A DNA stretch of 64,000 bases from Pseudomonas sp. NC02. Its GTDB lineage: Bacteria; Pseudomonadota; Gammaproteobacteria; Pseudomonadales; Pseudomonadaceae. Shown piece by piece: positions 8,351-17,417 of the stretch. Position numbers and translations under genes: made by a program. The stretch's first letter is position 1; every line of letters starts with the position of its first letter. A model generated the notes under the pieces. The model did not search any database, was not told the DNA's origin, and worked only from the letters and a program-made list of their open reading frames with translations. The DNA lies in assembly GCF_002874965.1 (NCBI RefSeq), contig NZ_CP025624.1, positions 2,790,001-2,854,000 of the forward strand, in the 5' to 3' direction.

Positions 8351-8973
8351 CGCTGCTGGAAAGCAATCTTCAGCCCCAATCCCATGAACAACGTCCCAAT
8401 GATCTTCCCCTCCCAACGGCGCAGCCTTGAAAGGCCCACCATCCATTGGCTCAACGGACGAATCGCCAGCGAAATCAGCGTGGTGTACACCGCACTGAGC
8501 CCCGAGAAGATCAACCCCAACACCGCGAACTGCGCCAGGGAAGAACCGGATTCCGGGTGAATAAACTGCGGCAGGAAGGCCAGGAAGAAAATCGCGGTTT
8601 TCGGGTTCAGCACTTCGGCACCCACCGCCTGGAAATACGCCTGGGTCGAGGTCACGGTGGGCAGGTCTTTGCGCGTGGTGGCGCCAGGCTTGGCCATAAA
8701 CGCACGTATGCCCAGGTAGATCAGGTAACAGGCGCCGACGATTTTGACCACGTTAAACGCCACGGCCGAGGTCATCAGGATGGCGGACAGGCCCAGCGCC
8801 GCGCACAGCGTATGGATCAGGTCGCCCGAGGCCACCCCCAGCCCGGTGGCAATGCCGACCTTGCGGCCACCCTGGAGGGTGCGGGTGATCACCAGCAGCA
8901 CGGCTGGGCCGGGAATCAGGAAAAGGCCGATGACCACGGCGACATACGTCAGGATGGGGGCGAGTTCGAACAT
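8347..8973 (-). CDS. LysE family translocator
   Basis: 208 residues with six hydrophobic segments. The family signature LFLIPGPAVLLVITRTLQGG lies near residues 17-36, and EVLNPKTAIFFLAFLPQF marks the second conserved loop. It is an inner-membrane exporter of amino acids or related compounds. Its stop codon overlaps that of the convergent diguanylate cyclase gene. No adjacent regulator is clearly dedicated to it. Confidence 0.87.
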   Translation of the reverse strand: MFELAPILTYVAVVIGLFLIPGPAVLLVITRTLQGGRKVGIATGLGVASGDLIHTLCAALGLSAILMTSAVAFNVVKIVGACYLIYLGIRAFMAKPGATTRKDLPTVTSTQAYFQAVGAEVLNPKTAIFFLAFLPQFIHPESGSSLAQFAVLGLIFSGLSAVYTTLISLAIRPLSQWMVGLSRLRRWEGKIIGTLFMGLGLKIAFQQR

Positions 8974-9068
8974 GCGGTGTTATCTCAATGCCGGATGCGT
9001 CCTACAGTAATCCTCATCCCGGGGATTAACGCAATACAGATGAACACCCGCCGGAACCGCCTGGCCTT

Positions 9069-9695
9069 TTACTTCGCGAACGCGTATGCGCCACCCTGTT
9101 CCAGCGCCTTGCGATACGCAGGCCGTTCCTGGAACCGTTGCACCCACGCCGCCACATTGGGATAGGCCTGCAGCTTGCCCTGAGCCCGGGCGATTTCGCC
9201 GATGAAGCTCATCTGGATATCCGCGCCGGTCAATTCGTCACCCACCAGGTACGGCGTGAGCCCCAGTGCGTTGTCCAGATAACCCAGGTAGTTCGCCACC
9301 TCGGATTCGATACGCGGATGCAACGGCGCACCCGCGTCACCCAGGCGCCCAACGTACAGGTTGAGCATCAGTGGCAGCATGGCCGAACCTTCGGCGAAGT
9401 GCAGCCATTGCACGTATTCGTCATAGGTGGCAGTGGCCGGATCCGGTTGCAGGCGGCCGTTGCCATGGCGGCGAATCAGGTAGTCGATGATGGCGCCGGA
9501 CTCGATCACCACGTGGGGACCGTCTTGAATCACCGGTGATTTGCCCAGGGCATTGATCGCCTTGAGTTCAGGGGGCGCGAGGTTGGTTTTCGGGTCGCGC
9601 TGGTAGCGCTTGAGCTCGTAGGGCAGGCCGAGTTCTTCGAGCAGCCACAGGATGCGTTGCGAACGGGAGTTGTTGAGGTGGTGGACGATGATCAT
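9069..9695 (-). CDS. Glutathione S-transferase family protein
   Basis: 208 residues. The thioredoxin-like N-terminal domain (about 1-80) contains HHLNNSRSQRILWLLEELGLPYEL; the Ser in NSRS is placed where GST active-site Ser/Cys residues lie, and IESGAIIDYL is the glutathione gamma-glutamyl recognition motif. An all-helical C-terminal domain follows (about 90-205). It resembles the YfcG/Beta-like small bacterial GSTs. It is a cytosolic detoxification or reductase enzyme with unknown substrate. Confidence 0.87.
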   Translation of the reverse strand: MIIVHHLNNSRSQRILWLLEELGLPYELKRYQRDPKTNLAPPELKAINALGKSPVIQDGPHVVIESGAIIDYLIRRHGNGRLQPDPATATYDEYVQWLHFAEGSAMLPLMLNLYVGRLGDAGAPLHPRIESEVANYLGYLDNALGLTPYLVGDELTGADIQMSFIGEIARAQGKLQAYPNVAAWVQRFQERPAYRKALEQGGAYAFAK

Positions 9696-9840
9696 GGTGG
9701 CTCCGCTAGGCGAGAATAGAGGCGTATAGGGACAGACCGCGGTGGCGCTATGGAGTGCCGTGAATTAAATCTGCTTCGATAAAGGCATGAAAGATGGATA
9801 ATCACGCCGGCAAGCACTGATTACACACCGGATAGAAAAC

Positions 9841-10002
9841 ATGAATCGTCAAAAAAAACTACAGCAGCTGTTCAAGGCCAAGGCCAAAAAGGCCAGCGCC
9901 AAATTGGCACCGGCCAAAAAGGATAAATACATCAGCAAGGCAGACCGATTGAAGCTGGCTGCCGAGTCCGGTGATGAGCCTGTTGTTACCTCTGAGAGCT
10001 GA
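9841..10002 (+). CDS. Lysine-rich small protein, DUF2986-like
   Basis: 53 residues starting at the ATG at 9841. The N-terminal half is strongly basic, with repeated Lys-Ala-Lys (FKAKAKKASAKLAPAKKDKY). It is followed by YISKADRLKLAAES and an acidic-polar tail. The MNR-KK start and the YISKADR-KLA segment match my recollection of the DUF2986 family (PF11661), small gammaproteobacterial proteins of unknown function. The basic nature suggests nucleic-acid or ribosome association, but that is inference. No linked operon partner. Confidence 0.7.
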   Translation: MNRQKKLQQLFKAKAKKASAKLAPAKKDKYISKADRLKLAAESGDEPVVTSES

Positions 10003-10048
10003 TCCAGAAGGCCTAAGCATTACCTGATAGGGAATTGACGGAAAAACC

Positions 10049-10261
10049 ATGAGCACTGCTCAACTCGCGATTCAGCACTACATACTCGCCAAGGACGGCA
10101 ACCGCCCGCATTTGAATACACTGCCGGCGTCAGACCTGGGGAGCGTGATGAGCTGGGTGTCCGGCCTGAGTTACCCATGGTGCAGCCCGCAAGCCGCCGT
10201 GAGCGAGGCTCCCGATATTGACGGGATTGGAGAGGTGCTCCAGTGCCTTGCGGCCTTATGA
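10049..10261 (+). CDS. Hypothetical 70-residue protein, possible truncated SnoaL/NTF2-like fragment
   Basis: The frame begins MSTAQLAIQHYILAKDGNRP, which resembles the N-terminus of NTF2/SnoaL-like proteins found in Pseudomonas. The remaining ~45 residues do not continue that fold, and the protein is about half the expected length. It may be a decayed gene with a new C-terminus. Its end overlaps the 3' end of the convergent HxlR gene by six bases. It could equally be a non-coding frame. Confidence 0.4.
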   Translation: MSTAQLAIQHYILAKDGNRPHLNTLPASDLGSVMSWVSGLSYPWCSPQAAVSEAPDIDGIGEVLQCLAAL

Positions 10262-10696
10262 CTCGGTGTTGCACCGTAGATCGAAATCCGCCCGTGCCTG
10301 TTCAATCTCCTCCAGGTTGTTTGCCGCCCAGACCCATACGCCACAAAAGGCGGCACCCAGCGTAAAGCCGAGGGTTGTCAGGCTGTATTCAACCTTCGGC
10401 GGTACGACGGGGTAGACCTTGCGCACCACCAGGCCGTCCCTCTCCATCCCCCGCAAAGTCTGCGTCAGCATTTTCTGGCTGATGCCGCCGACTCGCTCAC
10501 TCAGGCGCGTGAAGCGCAGCGGCGTCGTCTCGATCAAGGCTTCAAGAATCAGCATGGTCCATTTGTCTGCAACGCGACCTATCAGGTCGGTCACCAGGGG
10601 CGCGATCCGTGGGTCCAGATCCTTCGGGGGTGTTTGCCGGGCATAAAACTGAGCGGCGGCAATCTGCTCGTCGGTAAAGCCAGGATGTTTGTTCAT
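10256..10696 (-). CDS. HxlR family transcriptional regulator
   Basis: 146 residues. The HxlR winged helix is clear: RVADKWTMLILEALIETTPLRFTRLSERVGGISQKMLTQTLRGMERDGLV, then PPKVEYSLTTLG. These regulators often respond to electrophiles, quinones or aldehydes and control an adjacent oxidoreductase. Here the divergent SDR gene at 10806, about 110 bases away, is the obvious candidate target. Confidence 0.9.
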   Translation of the reverse strand: MNKHPGFTDEQIAAAQFYARQTPPKDLDPRIAPLVTDLIGRVADKWTMLILEALIETTPLRFTRLSERVGGISQKMLTQTLRGMERDGLVVRKVYPVVPPKVEYSLTTLGFTLGAAFCGVWVWAANNLEEIEQARADFDLRCNTES

Positions 10697-10805
10697 TCGT
10701 TGGACACTCTCTTTCAGGTGCGTATAGATCTTTTGGGTGCCTACTTACTTAAGGCCAGTGTATCCCTCAAGCTCCTTGCGTGTGACCCACCATTGGAGAG
10801 TTTCG

Positions 10806-11585
10806 ATGAAGATGACCGGACGAACAGTGCTAGTGACGGGAGGTTCGAGTGGTATCGGGCTTGAGCTTGCCCGCCAGCTTGTGGCACGAGGCAATACCGT
10901 GATCGTGACGGGCCGCGATCAGCACAGGCTGGACGAGGCGCGGCAACTGCTGCCGAGCCTGCACACGTTTCAAAGCGACGTGCGCGACCCCGCCAGCATC
11001 CAAACGCTGTTTGCGGCAGTCACCGGTCAGTTCCCTGGGCTCGATACGCTGGTGAATAACGCGGGCGTGATGCGCAATATCAAGCTGGCCGGGGAGCGGG
11101 CGCTGGAGGACGTGACTGAAGAGATCGAGATCAACCTGAACGGCCCGATCCGGATGATCCAGCAGTTTCTTCCCTGGCTGCTCAAGCACCCGCGCGGTTT
11201 GATTGTTAACGTCTCGTCCGGGCTGGCGTTTGTGCCGTTTCCGGCGGCGCCCGTCTACAGTGCGTCCAAGTCCGCATTGCACGCTTACACCCAGTGCCTG
11301 CGGGCACAGCTTCAGCACAGCGCCGTCACCGTGGTGGAGCTTGCCCCACCCGGCACCGAAACACCGCTGCTCAGGGCCGAGTTCGCGGAAGAAATGAAGA
11401 ACGAAAAAGGCATGGACCCGGTGCTGATGGTGCAGCACTGCATCCGGCAAATCGAAGCCGGCCAACTGGAAATATGCCCGGGGTTGAGCAAGGTGCTGAA
11501 GGTGGCCAGCCGGGTTGCGCCTGGCCTGATATTCAAACAGATGACCAAGCTCAGCCGGCTGGCGCCGGTGCGGCCTTCAACATGA
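10806..11585 (+). CDS. SDR family oxidoreductase (DltE-like)
   Basis: 259 residues from the ATG at 10806, preceded by GGAGAG at 10795-10800; an earlier in-frame start lacks such a site. The Rossmann motif TGGSSGIG is at 11-18, NNAG at 84-87, and the catalytic residues are Ser137/138, Tyr151 and Lys155 (YSASK). The PPGTETPL loop and long C-terminal helix resemble DltE-type reductases. NADP preference is suggested by GRDQHR after strand 2. Probably controlled by the divergent HxlR regulator. Substrate unknown. Confidence 0.88.
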   Translation: MKMTGRTVLVTGGSSGIGLELARQLVARGNTVIVTGRDQHRLDEARQLLPSLHTFQSDVRDPASIQTLFAAVTGQFPGLDTLVNNAGVMRNIKLAGERALEDVTEEIEINLNGPIRMIQQFLPWLLKHPRGLIVNVSSGLAFVPFPAAPVYSASKSALHAYTQCLRAQLQHSAVTVVELAPPGTETPLLRAEFAEEMKNEKGMDPVLMVQHCIRQIEAGQLEICPGLSKVLKVASRVAPGLIFKQMTKLSRLAPVRPST

Positions 11586-11594
11586 TCGGACGAT

Positions 11595-13160
11595 TCAATG
11601 CGCATCCGCAGACGGCTGCTTCGGCGGCTGCACCTTGCGCATCAACGGCACCAGCAGCACCGCGACGATGAAGCACACCATGATCATCAGGAATGCGTCC
11701 GCATAGGTCAGCGTTTGCGCCTCGCGCCAGGTCAGCGCCCACAGCTGACTCAGCGCGAACTGGCTCGAATCCAGGCTGTTTTGCCCCAGCAACTGGGCAT
11801 TCCCCGAAAGCTGGTCAAGCCAGACGTTCATCGATTCGTTGCGGATGTTCAGGTGCTCGGCCAGGCGCAAGAAGTGCAGGTTGGTGCGGTCATTGAGCAC
11901 CGTGGCGCAGGCGGCGATGCCGATGGCGCCGCCGAGGTTGCGCATCAGGTTGAACAGGCCCGAGGCGAGCTTCAGGCGGTCGGGGGCCAGTGCGCCGAGG
12001 GTCAGGGTGACCACCGGCGGCACTGCCATTTGTTGAGCAAACCCGCGTATGGCTTGGGGCAGCAGCAGCTCCTTGGCGCCCCAGTCGTGGGTGATGGGGG
12101 AGAAGTCCCACATCGACAGGGCGAATAACGACAACCCGAACATCAAAATCCAGCGCAGGTCGAAACGATTGGCCAGCAAGGCGTACACCGGGATCGCCAG
12201 CAACTGGAACACCCCCGTGGAAAACACCGCCAGGCCGATATCCAGCGAGCCGTACCCGCGCACCCGCCCGAGAAACAGCGGCGTGAGGTAGATGGTGGCG
12301 AAAATGCCGATGCCGGTGATAAATGAAAACAGGCAGCCCAAGGCGAAGTTCCTGTCCCGAAGCGCGCGCAGGTCGACGATCGGCTCCTTGATTTCCAGGC
12401 AGCGCCAGATAAACAGCCCGCCGCTGATGGCGGCTATCCAGGCCGTGGTCGAGATGGTGCTGTCGCTGAACCAGTTCCAGCGCGGGCCCTCTTCAAGGGT
12501 GTATTCCAGGCAGCCGAGAAACACCGCCATCAACGCCATGCCGATATAGTCGGCGCCCTTGAGCAATGACGGGTTGGGGCGGTCGACCTTGACCAGCATC
12601 GGCACCGCAAAGGTCACGAACAGGCCGGGCAGCAGGTTGATGTAGAACAGCCAGTGCCAGGAGGAGATGTCGGTGATCCAACCGCCCACGGCCGGGCCCA
12701 ATGTGGGGGCCAGGGACGCGATGGCGCCGATGGTGGAGGCGGCGATCACCCGCTGCTTGCCGTTGAAGTACATGAACGCGGTGGTGAACACCAACGGAAT
12801 CATCGAGCCCCCCAGGAACCCCTGCAAGGCGCGAAACGCGATCATGCTCTGGATGTTCCAGGCCATCGCGCACAGCAGGCTGGTCAAGGTAAACCCGGCC
12901 GCCGACGCCGCGAACAGCCAGCGCGTGCTCATCACCCGGGAGAGCCAGCCTGACATGGGGATCACGATGATTTCCGCGATCAGGTAGGCGGTCTGCACCC
13001 ACGCCGTATCGTCCGCGCCGGCAGACAACCCGCCGCCGATGTCCTTGAGGGAGGCGGAGACGATCTGGATGTCGATCAAGGCGATGAACATGCCCACGCA
13101 CATGGTGGCGAAGGCCGCGACTTTTTGTGCGGTGCTGAGGGCGGGCAACGGGCTGTTCAT
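11595..13160 (-). CDS. DHA2 family multidrug MFS transporter (EmrB-like)
   Basis: 521 residues with 14 predicted helices, the size of EmrB/QacA carriers. Helix 1 has the LIDIQIVSASLKDIGGGL pattern (EmrB: LDTTIANVALP-type D1 motif), and helix 5 has the antiporter motif as LAPTLGPAVGGWI. It works with the adjacent EmrA-type adaptor, whose stop codon it overlaps by four bases, and probably with an outer-membrane TolC-like channel encoded elsewhere. The operon order is HxlR, EmrA, EmrB. Likely role: export of drugs or aromatic/electrophilic compounds. Confidence 0.9.
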   Translation of the reverse strand: MNSPLPALSTAQKVAAFATMCVGMFIALIDIQIVSASLKDIGGGLSAGADDTAWVQTAYLIAEIIVIPMSGWLSRVMSTRWLFAASAAGFTLTSLLCAMAWNIQSMIAFRALQGFLGGSMIPLVFTTAFMYFNGKQRVIAASTIGAIASLAPTLGPAVGGWITDISSWHWLFYINLLPGLFVTFAVPMLVKVDRPNPSLLKGADYIGMALMAVFLGCLEYTLEEGPRWNWFSDSTISTTAWIAAISGGLFIWRCLEIKEPIVDLRALRDRNFALGCLFSFITGIGIFATIYLTPLFLGRVRGYGSLDIGLAVFSTGVFQLLAIPVYALLANRFDLRWILMFGLSLFALSMWDFSPITHDWGAKELLLPQAIRGFAQQMAVPPVVTLTLGALAPDRLKLASGLFNLMRNLGGAIGIAACATVLNDRTNLHFLRLAEHLNIRNESMNVWLDQLSGNAQLLGQNSLDSSQFALSQLWALTWREAQTLTYADAFLMIMVCFIVAVLLVPLMRKVQPPKQPSADAH

Positions 13161-14266
13161 AGCTGGGCCTTGAGGGCGCTGGCCTGGTCCTCGAACGCCT
13201 CATCGGTGTTGACCTTCGCCATCACCGACAGGCCCGGACGCAGGGCGCCGAAGTCGGCATCGTTGCTGTCGAGGCGCACGCGCACCGGCACTCGCTGCAC
13301 GATCTTGGTGAAGTTGCCGGTGGCGTTTTCCGGCGGCAGCACACTGAATTGCGCCCCGGTGGCAGGGGCCAGGCTCTCGATGTGCCCGTGGAATTCACGG
13401 CCGGGGAGGATGTCGGCGCGGATGCTCACGCTTTGCCCGACCTGCAGGCGCCCCAATTGGTCTTCCTTGAAGTTGGCATCCACCCACAATCCTTTCGCGG
13501 GCACCACCGAGATCAGTTGGCTGCCGGCCGCGGCGTAGGCACCGACCCGGGCGCGGCGATTGCCCACGTAGCCGTCCACTGGGGCCCGCAGTTCGGTGTA
13601 GCTGATGTTCAATTGTGCCTGGTCACGTTCGGCCTGGGCCTGTTGCAGCGCTGCGCGGGCCTGGTCGCGCTGGGTTTCAATCACGTCGATTTGCCGGCGC
13701 GCCGCCATCAACCCGGCCTGTGCCCGGGAGTGGTCGGCGCGGGCGGTCTTCCATACGGCGCTGACCCGCTGTGCGCTTTCGACCGATACGGCCTGGCTGC
13801 GCACCAGGTTCTGGTAACGCGTTTGATCGTCGCCGGCCCGTTGTGCTTCGGCATCGGTGGCGTCGATCTGTGCCTTGGCCTGGTTGATCACCGCCAGTTG
13901 CAGTTGTTCGGTGGCGTCGAGGTTGGCGAGCGAGGCCTGTTGCGCGGCCACGGCGCCGTCGGCCTTGGCCAGGGCCGTGCGGTAGTCGCGCACATCAATG
14001 CGCGCCAGCACGTCGCCGGCCCGTACGAACTGGTTGTCCTGCACCGTCACTTCGCTGATGTAGCCCGGCACTTTGGCGCTGATCACCGTCACATCCGCCC
14101 CGACATAGGCGTCGTCGGTGTCTTCGATAAACCGGCTGACCAGCCACCAGTGACTGGCGTACCACACGCCGCCCGCCACGGCCAGGGTCAGCAGCCCCAG
14201 GCGTAAAACCTGTTTGCGCCGGGATGGTTGGGTGGGTTCGGGCACAGCGCTGACTGGAGCGTCCAT
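13157..14266 (-). CDS. HlyD/EmrA family membrane fusion protein
   Basis: 369 residues. One N-terminal membrane anchor (about 21-40) is followed by the beta-barrel/lipoyl region (VTVISAKVPGYISEVTVQDNQFVRAGDVLARID). A long Ala/Gln-rich coiled coil (about 95-210) leads to the second lipoyl half (ELRAPVDGYVGNRRARVGAYAAAGSQLISVVP). It spans the periplasm and couples the EmrB-type pump to an outer-membrane channel. The ATGA overlap with the pump gene indicates translational coupling. Confidence 0.92.
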   Translation of the reverse strand: MDAPVSAVPEPTQPSRRKQVLRLGLLTLAVAGGVWYASHWWLVSRFIEDTDDAYVGADVTVISAKVPGYISEVTVQDNQFVRAGDVLARIDVRDYRTALAKADGAVAAQQASLANLDATEQLQLAVINQAKAQIDATDAEAQRAGDDQTRYQNLVRSQAVSVESAQRVSAVWKTARADHSRAQAGLMAARRQIDVIETQRDQARAALQQAQAERDQAQLNISYTELRAPVDGYVGNRRARVGAYAAAGSQLISVVPAKGLWVDANFKEDQLGRLQVGQSVSIRADILPGREFHGHIESLAPATGAQFSVLPPENATGNFTKIVQRVPVRVRLDSNDADFGALRPGLSVMAKVNTDEAFEDQASALKAQL

Positions 14267-14288
14267 GACGAAATGACCTCGTTGAATA

Positions 14289-14810
14289 TTAGTGGGGGAA
14301 GGGGCTGACCAACTGGTCTTTTTCGGCGTAGGCCCGGCCGGTTCGTGCGCGCCACAGGGTCAGCGGTTCGGCATCGGCGCTGACATGTACGCGGTGGCCC
14401 GCACGGGTGATGGGGTTGCCGGTGTTGGCATCCATCAACGCCAGCACCACCGGGCGCCCGGTGGCCTCATCGGCGAGAAACACCTTGGTCGAGCCCTCGG
14501 CATGCCGCGCGCCCCAGGCCATCAGCGTGAGGATGACCTGGCGCAAGTCCCGGCCCGCTTCGGTGAGGTGGTACTCATGGCGCGGCGGGTTGTCCTGGTA
14601 CGGGCGCCGTTCCAGCAAGCCGCCGGCCACCAACGCATTCAGGCGGCGGGTCAGGGTGTTCGAGGCGATCCCGAGGCTCTGCAGGAACTCGTCGAAACGG
14701 CGCAGCCCGTAGAACGCATCACGCAGGATCAACAGGCTCCAACCATCACCGATGTGCTCCAGGGCACGTGCGACCGGGCAGGACATGGGTTGGAAGCTGG
14801 CTTTCTTCAT
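14289..14810 (-). CDS. HxlR family regulator of the emrAB-like operon
   Basis: 173 residues. The N-terminal HxlR domain (about 8-105) includes CPVARALEHIGDGWSLLILRDAFYGLRRFDEF and PPRHEYHLTEAG. A ~60-residue C-terminal extension (from about 110) is longer than the usual family member and may bind an effector. It is the first gene of the efflux operon, 22 bases upstream of emrA, so it probably represses its own transcript until a toxic substrate binds. Confidence 0.88.
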   Translation of the reverse strand: MKKASFQPMSCPVARALEHIGDGWSLLILRDAFYGLRRFDEFLQSLGIASNTLTRRLNALVAGGLLERRPYQDNPPRHEYHLTEAGRDLRQVILTLMAWGARHAEGSTKVFLADEATGRPVVLALMDANTGNPITRAGHRVHVSADAEPLTLWRARTGRAYAEKDQLVSPFPH

Positions 14811-14926
14811 GAGGGACTCCGGGAACTGTTGCTAAATATTACGCAAGTAATATTGCACAGTGGATTTCATAATGAAAGTCACTAGTTGAAATTTTTTGCA
14901 GCGATGGATGGCGGCCAGGCAGACGC

Positions 14927-14953
14927 AAAAAAGCCCCGGGATTCGGGGCTTTT
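14927..14953 (-). terminator. Rho-independent terminator of the 14995-16179 MFS gene
   Basis: The minus strand reads GCCCCGAATCCCGGGGC followed by six T residues. Stem 14930-14938 pairs with 14944-14952, with a five-base loop. It lies about 40 bases beyond the stop codon of the MFS gene. Confidence 0.85.
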
Positions 14954-14994
14954 CAGAGGGTAGGGTGTAGAGGGCCGTGTGAGCGCGGCTGTCC

Positions 14995-16179
14995 TTATGC
15001 CTGCGCCGGTTCCTGGCAGATACGTAAACCTGTGCGCCGCGAACGCCAGCCGAGGCCCAGCACCATCAGCAAACCCAGGGCCGCCATGATCGCGCCAGCC
15101 AGTGAAATGGCCGGGTAGCCCAGCCCTGCGTTGATCACTGCTCCCCCCAGCGCCGCGCCAATGGCGTTACCGAAGTTGAACGCACCGATGTTCATCGCCG
15201 AGGCCAGGTTGGGTGCATCCTTGGCGGCTTCCATCACGCGCATCTGCAAGGGAGGTACCAGCGCAAAGCTGGCGGCGCCCCACAGCAGGATCGACAAGGC
15301 GGCGGGCAGCGGCCATTGCATGAGCACAGAGAAGGCCAGCAGCACGGCAATCAGGACCACGAGCGACGTTATCAGGGTGCGGTCCACCGAACGGTCCGCA
15401 GACCTGCCGCCCCAGACGTTGCCGAGGGTCAGGCCGATCCCGAACAGCACGAGCATTGCGGTGACGAAGTTGGTCGAGGCGTGGGTGACATCCCGCAGAA
15501 TCGGCGCGATATAGGTAAACACCGTGAACATGGCGCTGGACCCCACCACGGTCAACGCCAGCGCTGCCAGTACCGGCCCGCGGCCCAGTACGCGGATTTC
15601 GGCCATCAGGCTTGCCCCTTTTGGAGCGGGCGTATTCGGTAGCGCCCACCACAGGGCCACCATCACGAACGCCCCGAGCCCGCTGATGCCCCAGAACGCC
15701 GTACGCCAGCCGAAGTTCTCGCCGAACCAGGTTGCCAGGGGCACGCCACCGATGGTCGCCAGGGTCAGCCCGAGGAACATCGCGGCGACGGCCCCCGCGC
15801 GTTTGTCGGGCGCCACCACACTCGCTGCCACGATGGAGCCGATGCCGAAGAATGCCCCGTGATTCAGCGATGTCACCAACCGGGCGACCATCAGGGTCTG
15901 GTAGTCGGTGGCCAGGGCGGACAGCAGATTACCCAGGGTGAAAATGGCCATCAGGCCCACCAGCAGATAACGGCGCGCCACCCTGGCTGTCGCGAGGGTC
16001 ATGATCGGGGCGCCGATCAGCACGCCCATGGCATAGGCGCTGACCAGCAGCCCGGCGGCGGGAATGGAAACACCGAGGTCGGCGGCGATCCCGGGCAACA
16101 TGCCCATGGGGGCAAACTCGGTGACCCCGATGCCGAAGGCGCCGATGGACAGTGCTACAAGGGGTGGGTTGATACGCAT
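14995..16179 (-). CDS. MFS transporter, DHA1 family (AraJ/YdhP-like)
   Basis: 394 residues and 12 helices. TEFAPMGMLPGIAADLGVS in helix 1 is the signature of the AraJ/YdhP/NepI branch, and ARVARRYLL is the helix 2-3 motif. It is an inner-membrane exporter, perhaps for sugars or drugs. It is divergent from the LysR gene at 16274, whose product is the likely regulator. A good terminator follows. Confidence 0.87.
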   Translation of the reverse strand: MRINPPLVALSIGAFGIGVTEFAPMGMLPGIAADLGVSIPAAGLLVSAYAMGVLIGAPIMTLATARVARRYLLVGLMAIFTLGNLLSALATDYQTLMVARLVTSLNHGAFFGIGSIVAASVVAPDKRAGAVAAMFLGLTLATIGGVPLATWFGENFGWRTAFWGISGLGAFVMVALWWALPNTPAPKGASLMAEIRVLGRGPVLAALALTVVGSSAMFTVFTYIAPILRDVTHASTNFVTAMLVLFGIGLTLGNVWGGRSADRSVDRTLITSLVVLIAVLLAFSVLMQWPLPAALSILLWGAASFALVPPLQMRVMEAAKDAPNLASAMNIGAFNFGNAIGAALGGAVINAGLGYPAISLAGAIMAALGLLMVLGLGWRSRRTGLRICQEPAQA

Positions 16180-16195
16180 AGGTGACTCCTCATCT

Positions 16196-16213
16196 TTGTA
16201 TCAAATGCTACAA
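16196..16213. promoter_or_regulatory. Candidate LysR box between the MFS and LysR genes
   Basis: TTGTATCAAATGCTACAA contains a TTGTA/TACAA dyad separated by eight bases. It is located 17 bases upstream of the MFS start and 61 bases upstream of the lysR start. It fits T-N11-A-like LysR recognition by pattern only. Confidence 0.4.
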
Positions 16214-16273
16214 TCACGACTTTTCAGGCGGTAGCCCTCGGCAGGGCACTACAGCTTTGCGTGGAGATCACAA

Positions 16274-17167
16274 GTGGACATAGGCGGTCGGTCGGGGGAG
16301 ATGGCGGTGTTCTCCATGGTCGCGGAGCAGGGCAGTCTCTCGGGGGCGGCTCGGGTGCTGGGCCTCACGCCGTCATCCATCAGCCGCATCATCACCCGCA
16401 TCGAGGGGCGCATAGGCACCCGCCTGCTGCTGCGCACCACCCGGGCGATCACGCTCACGGCCGAAGGCGAAGCGTATTTGCGCGGCGCCCGGCGGATCCT
16501 GGCGGACATGGCCGAAGTCGAGGATGCGATCACCGACCAGGGCGCGCCACGGGGGCGGCTGAGGGTCAGCGCGGCGCTCGCACACGGGCGGCTGTCGATC
16601 GTGCCGCTGGTTGCCGCGTTCAGCGCGCGCTACCCGGCCATCGTGGTTGAGTTGCGGCTGGAGGATGAGGTGGTGGATATCCTGGGCGGGCAAGCGGACG
16701 TTGCAATCCGCTTCGGTCAATTGGCCGACAGCCCCTTGACCGCTCGCCTTATCGGCTCCATCGGCGAGGTCATAGTCGCTTCCCCGGACTACCTGGCGCG
16801 TCATGGCACACCGCAGGTGCCGCAGGATTTGCTCAACCACAACTGCCTGCGTTTCAACTTCCGCCGGGCAGCGCCCGACTGGCCGTTTCGCGTGGACGGG
16901 CGCGATTTTTCGCTGCAGGTGTCGGGTACGATCGAGGGTAACAGCGGGGAGGTATTGTCCCAGTTGGCCAAGCTGGGTGCCGGCATCGCGCGCATTGGCG
17001 CATTCAGCGTGGCAGATGACCTGGCCAGCGGTGATCTGGTGCCGTTGCTTGAAGCGTACAACCCCGGAGACCAGGAGCCGATTCACGCGGTGTTCGTCGG
17101 CGGCGCGGCGATGCCTGCGCGGGTCAGGGCATTTGTCGACTTTCTGGTGGAACACCACCCGGCGTGA
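16274..17167 (+). CDS. LysR family regulator (divergent to MFS exporter)
   Basis: 297 residues from a GTG at 16274, preceded at seven bases by GGAG (16263-16266); the next in-frame ATG (16301) sits directly against its purine run and would cut into the DNA-binding domain. The N-terminal HTH (about 8-66) contains GSLSGAARVLGLTPSSISRIITRIEGRIG. The C-terminal substrate-binding domain is of the common PBP2_CrgA type. The divergent MFS gene is the likely target. Confidence 0.88.
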   Translation: MDIGGRSGEMAVFSMVAEQGSLSGAARVLGLTPSSISRIITRIEGRIGTRLLLRTTRAITLTAEGEAYLRGARRILADMAEVEDAITDQGAPRGRLRVSAALAHGRLSIVPLVAAFSARYPAIVVELRLEDEVVDILGGQADVAIRFGQLADSPLTARLIGSIGEVIVASPDYLARHGTPQVPQDLLNHNCLRFNFRRAAPDWPFRVDGRDFSLQVSGTIEGNSGEVLSQLAKLGAGIARIGAFSVADDLASGDLVPLLEAYNPGDQEPIHAVFVGGAAMPARVRAFVDFLVEHHPA

Positions 17168-17417
17168 CCGCCACTGACACCACAGGCCGCTCCTCCTGAC
17201 GCAATCCTCTTGAATACTTGCCTAATCCTGCGATCTTGCCCACCCCTGCATAGCGCCTTGATGAACCAGGGTCTAAAGTCATTCCCATCGCCCGCTAGAC
17301 TAGTCAAACCACGCGCGCGCGAACCAGACGGGCCATCGATGCCCAGCGGCGAGGCCCCGTCTTGCCGTCTAAAAATACTAAAAAATGCAACACCAACCGA
17401 TGATCAGCGGGTGAGCC
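17168..17417. other. Intergenic region upstream of the molybdenum-hydroxylase operon
   Basis: 250 bases separate the LysR stop from the iorA-like start. It should carry the operon promoter. A GGGTGA ribosome site lies just before the ATG at 17418. No gene or clear operator is visible. Confidence 0.4.
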
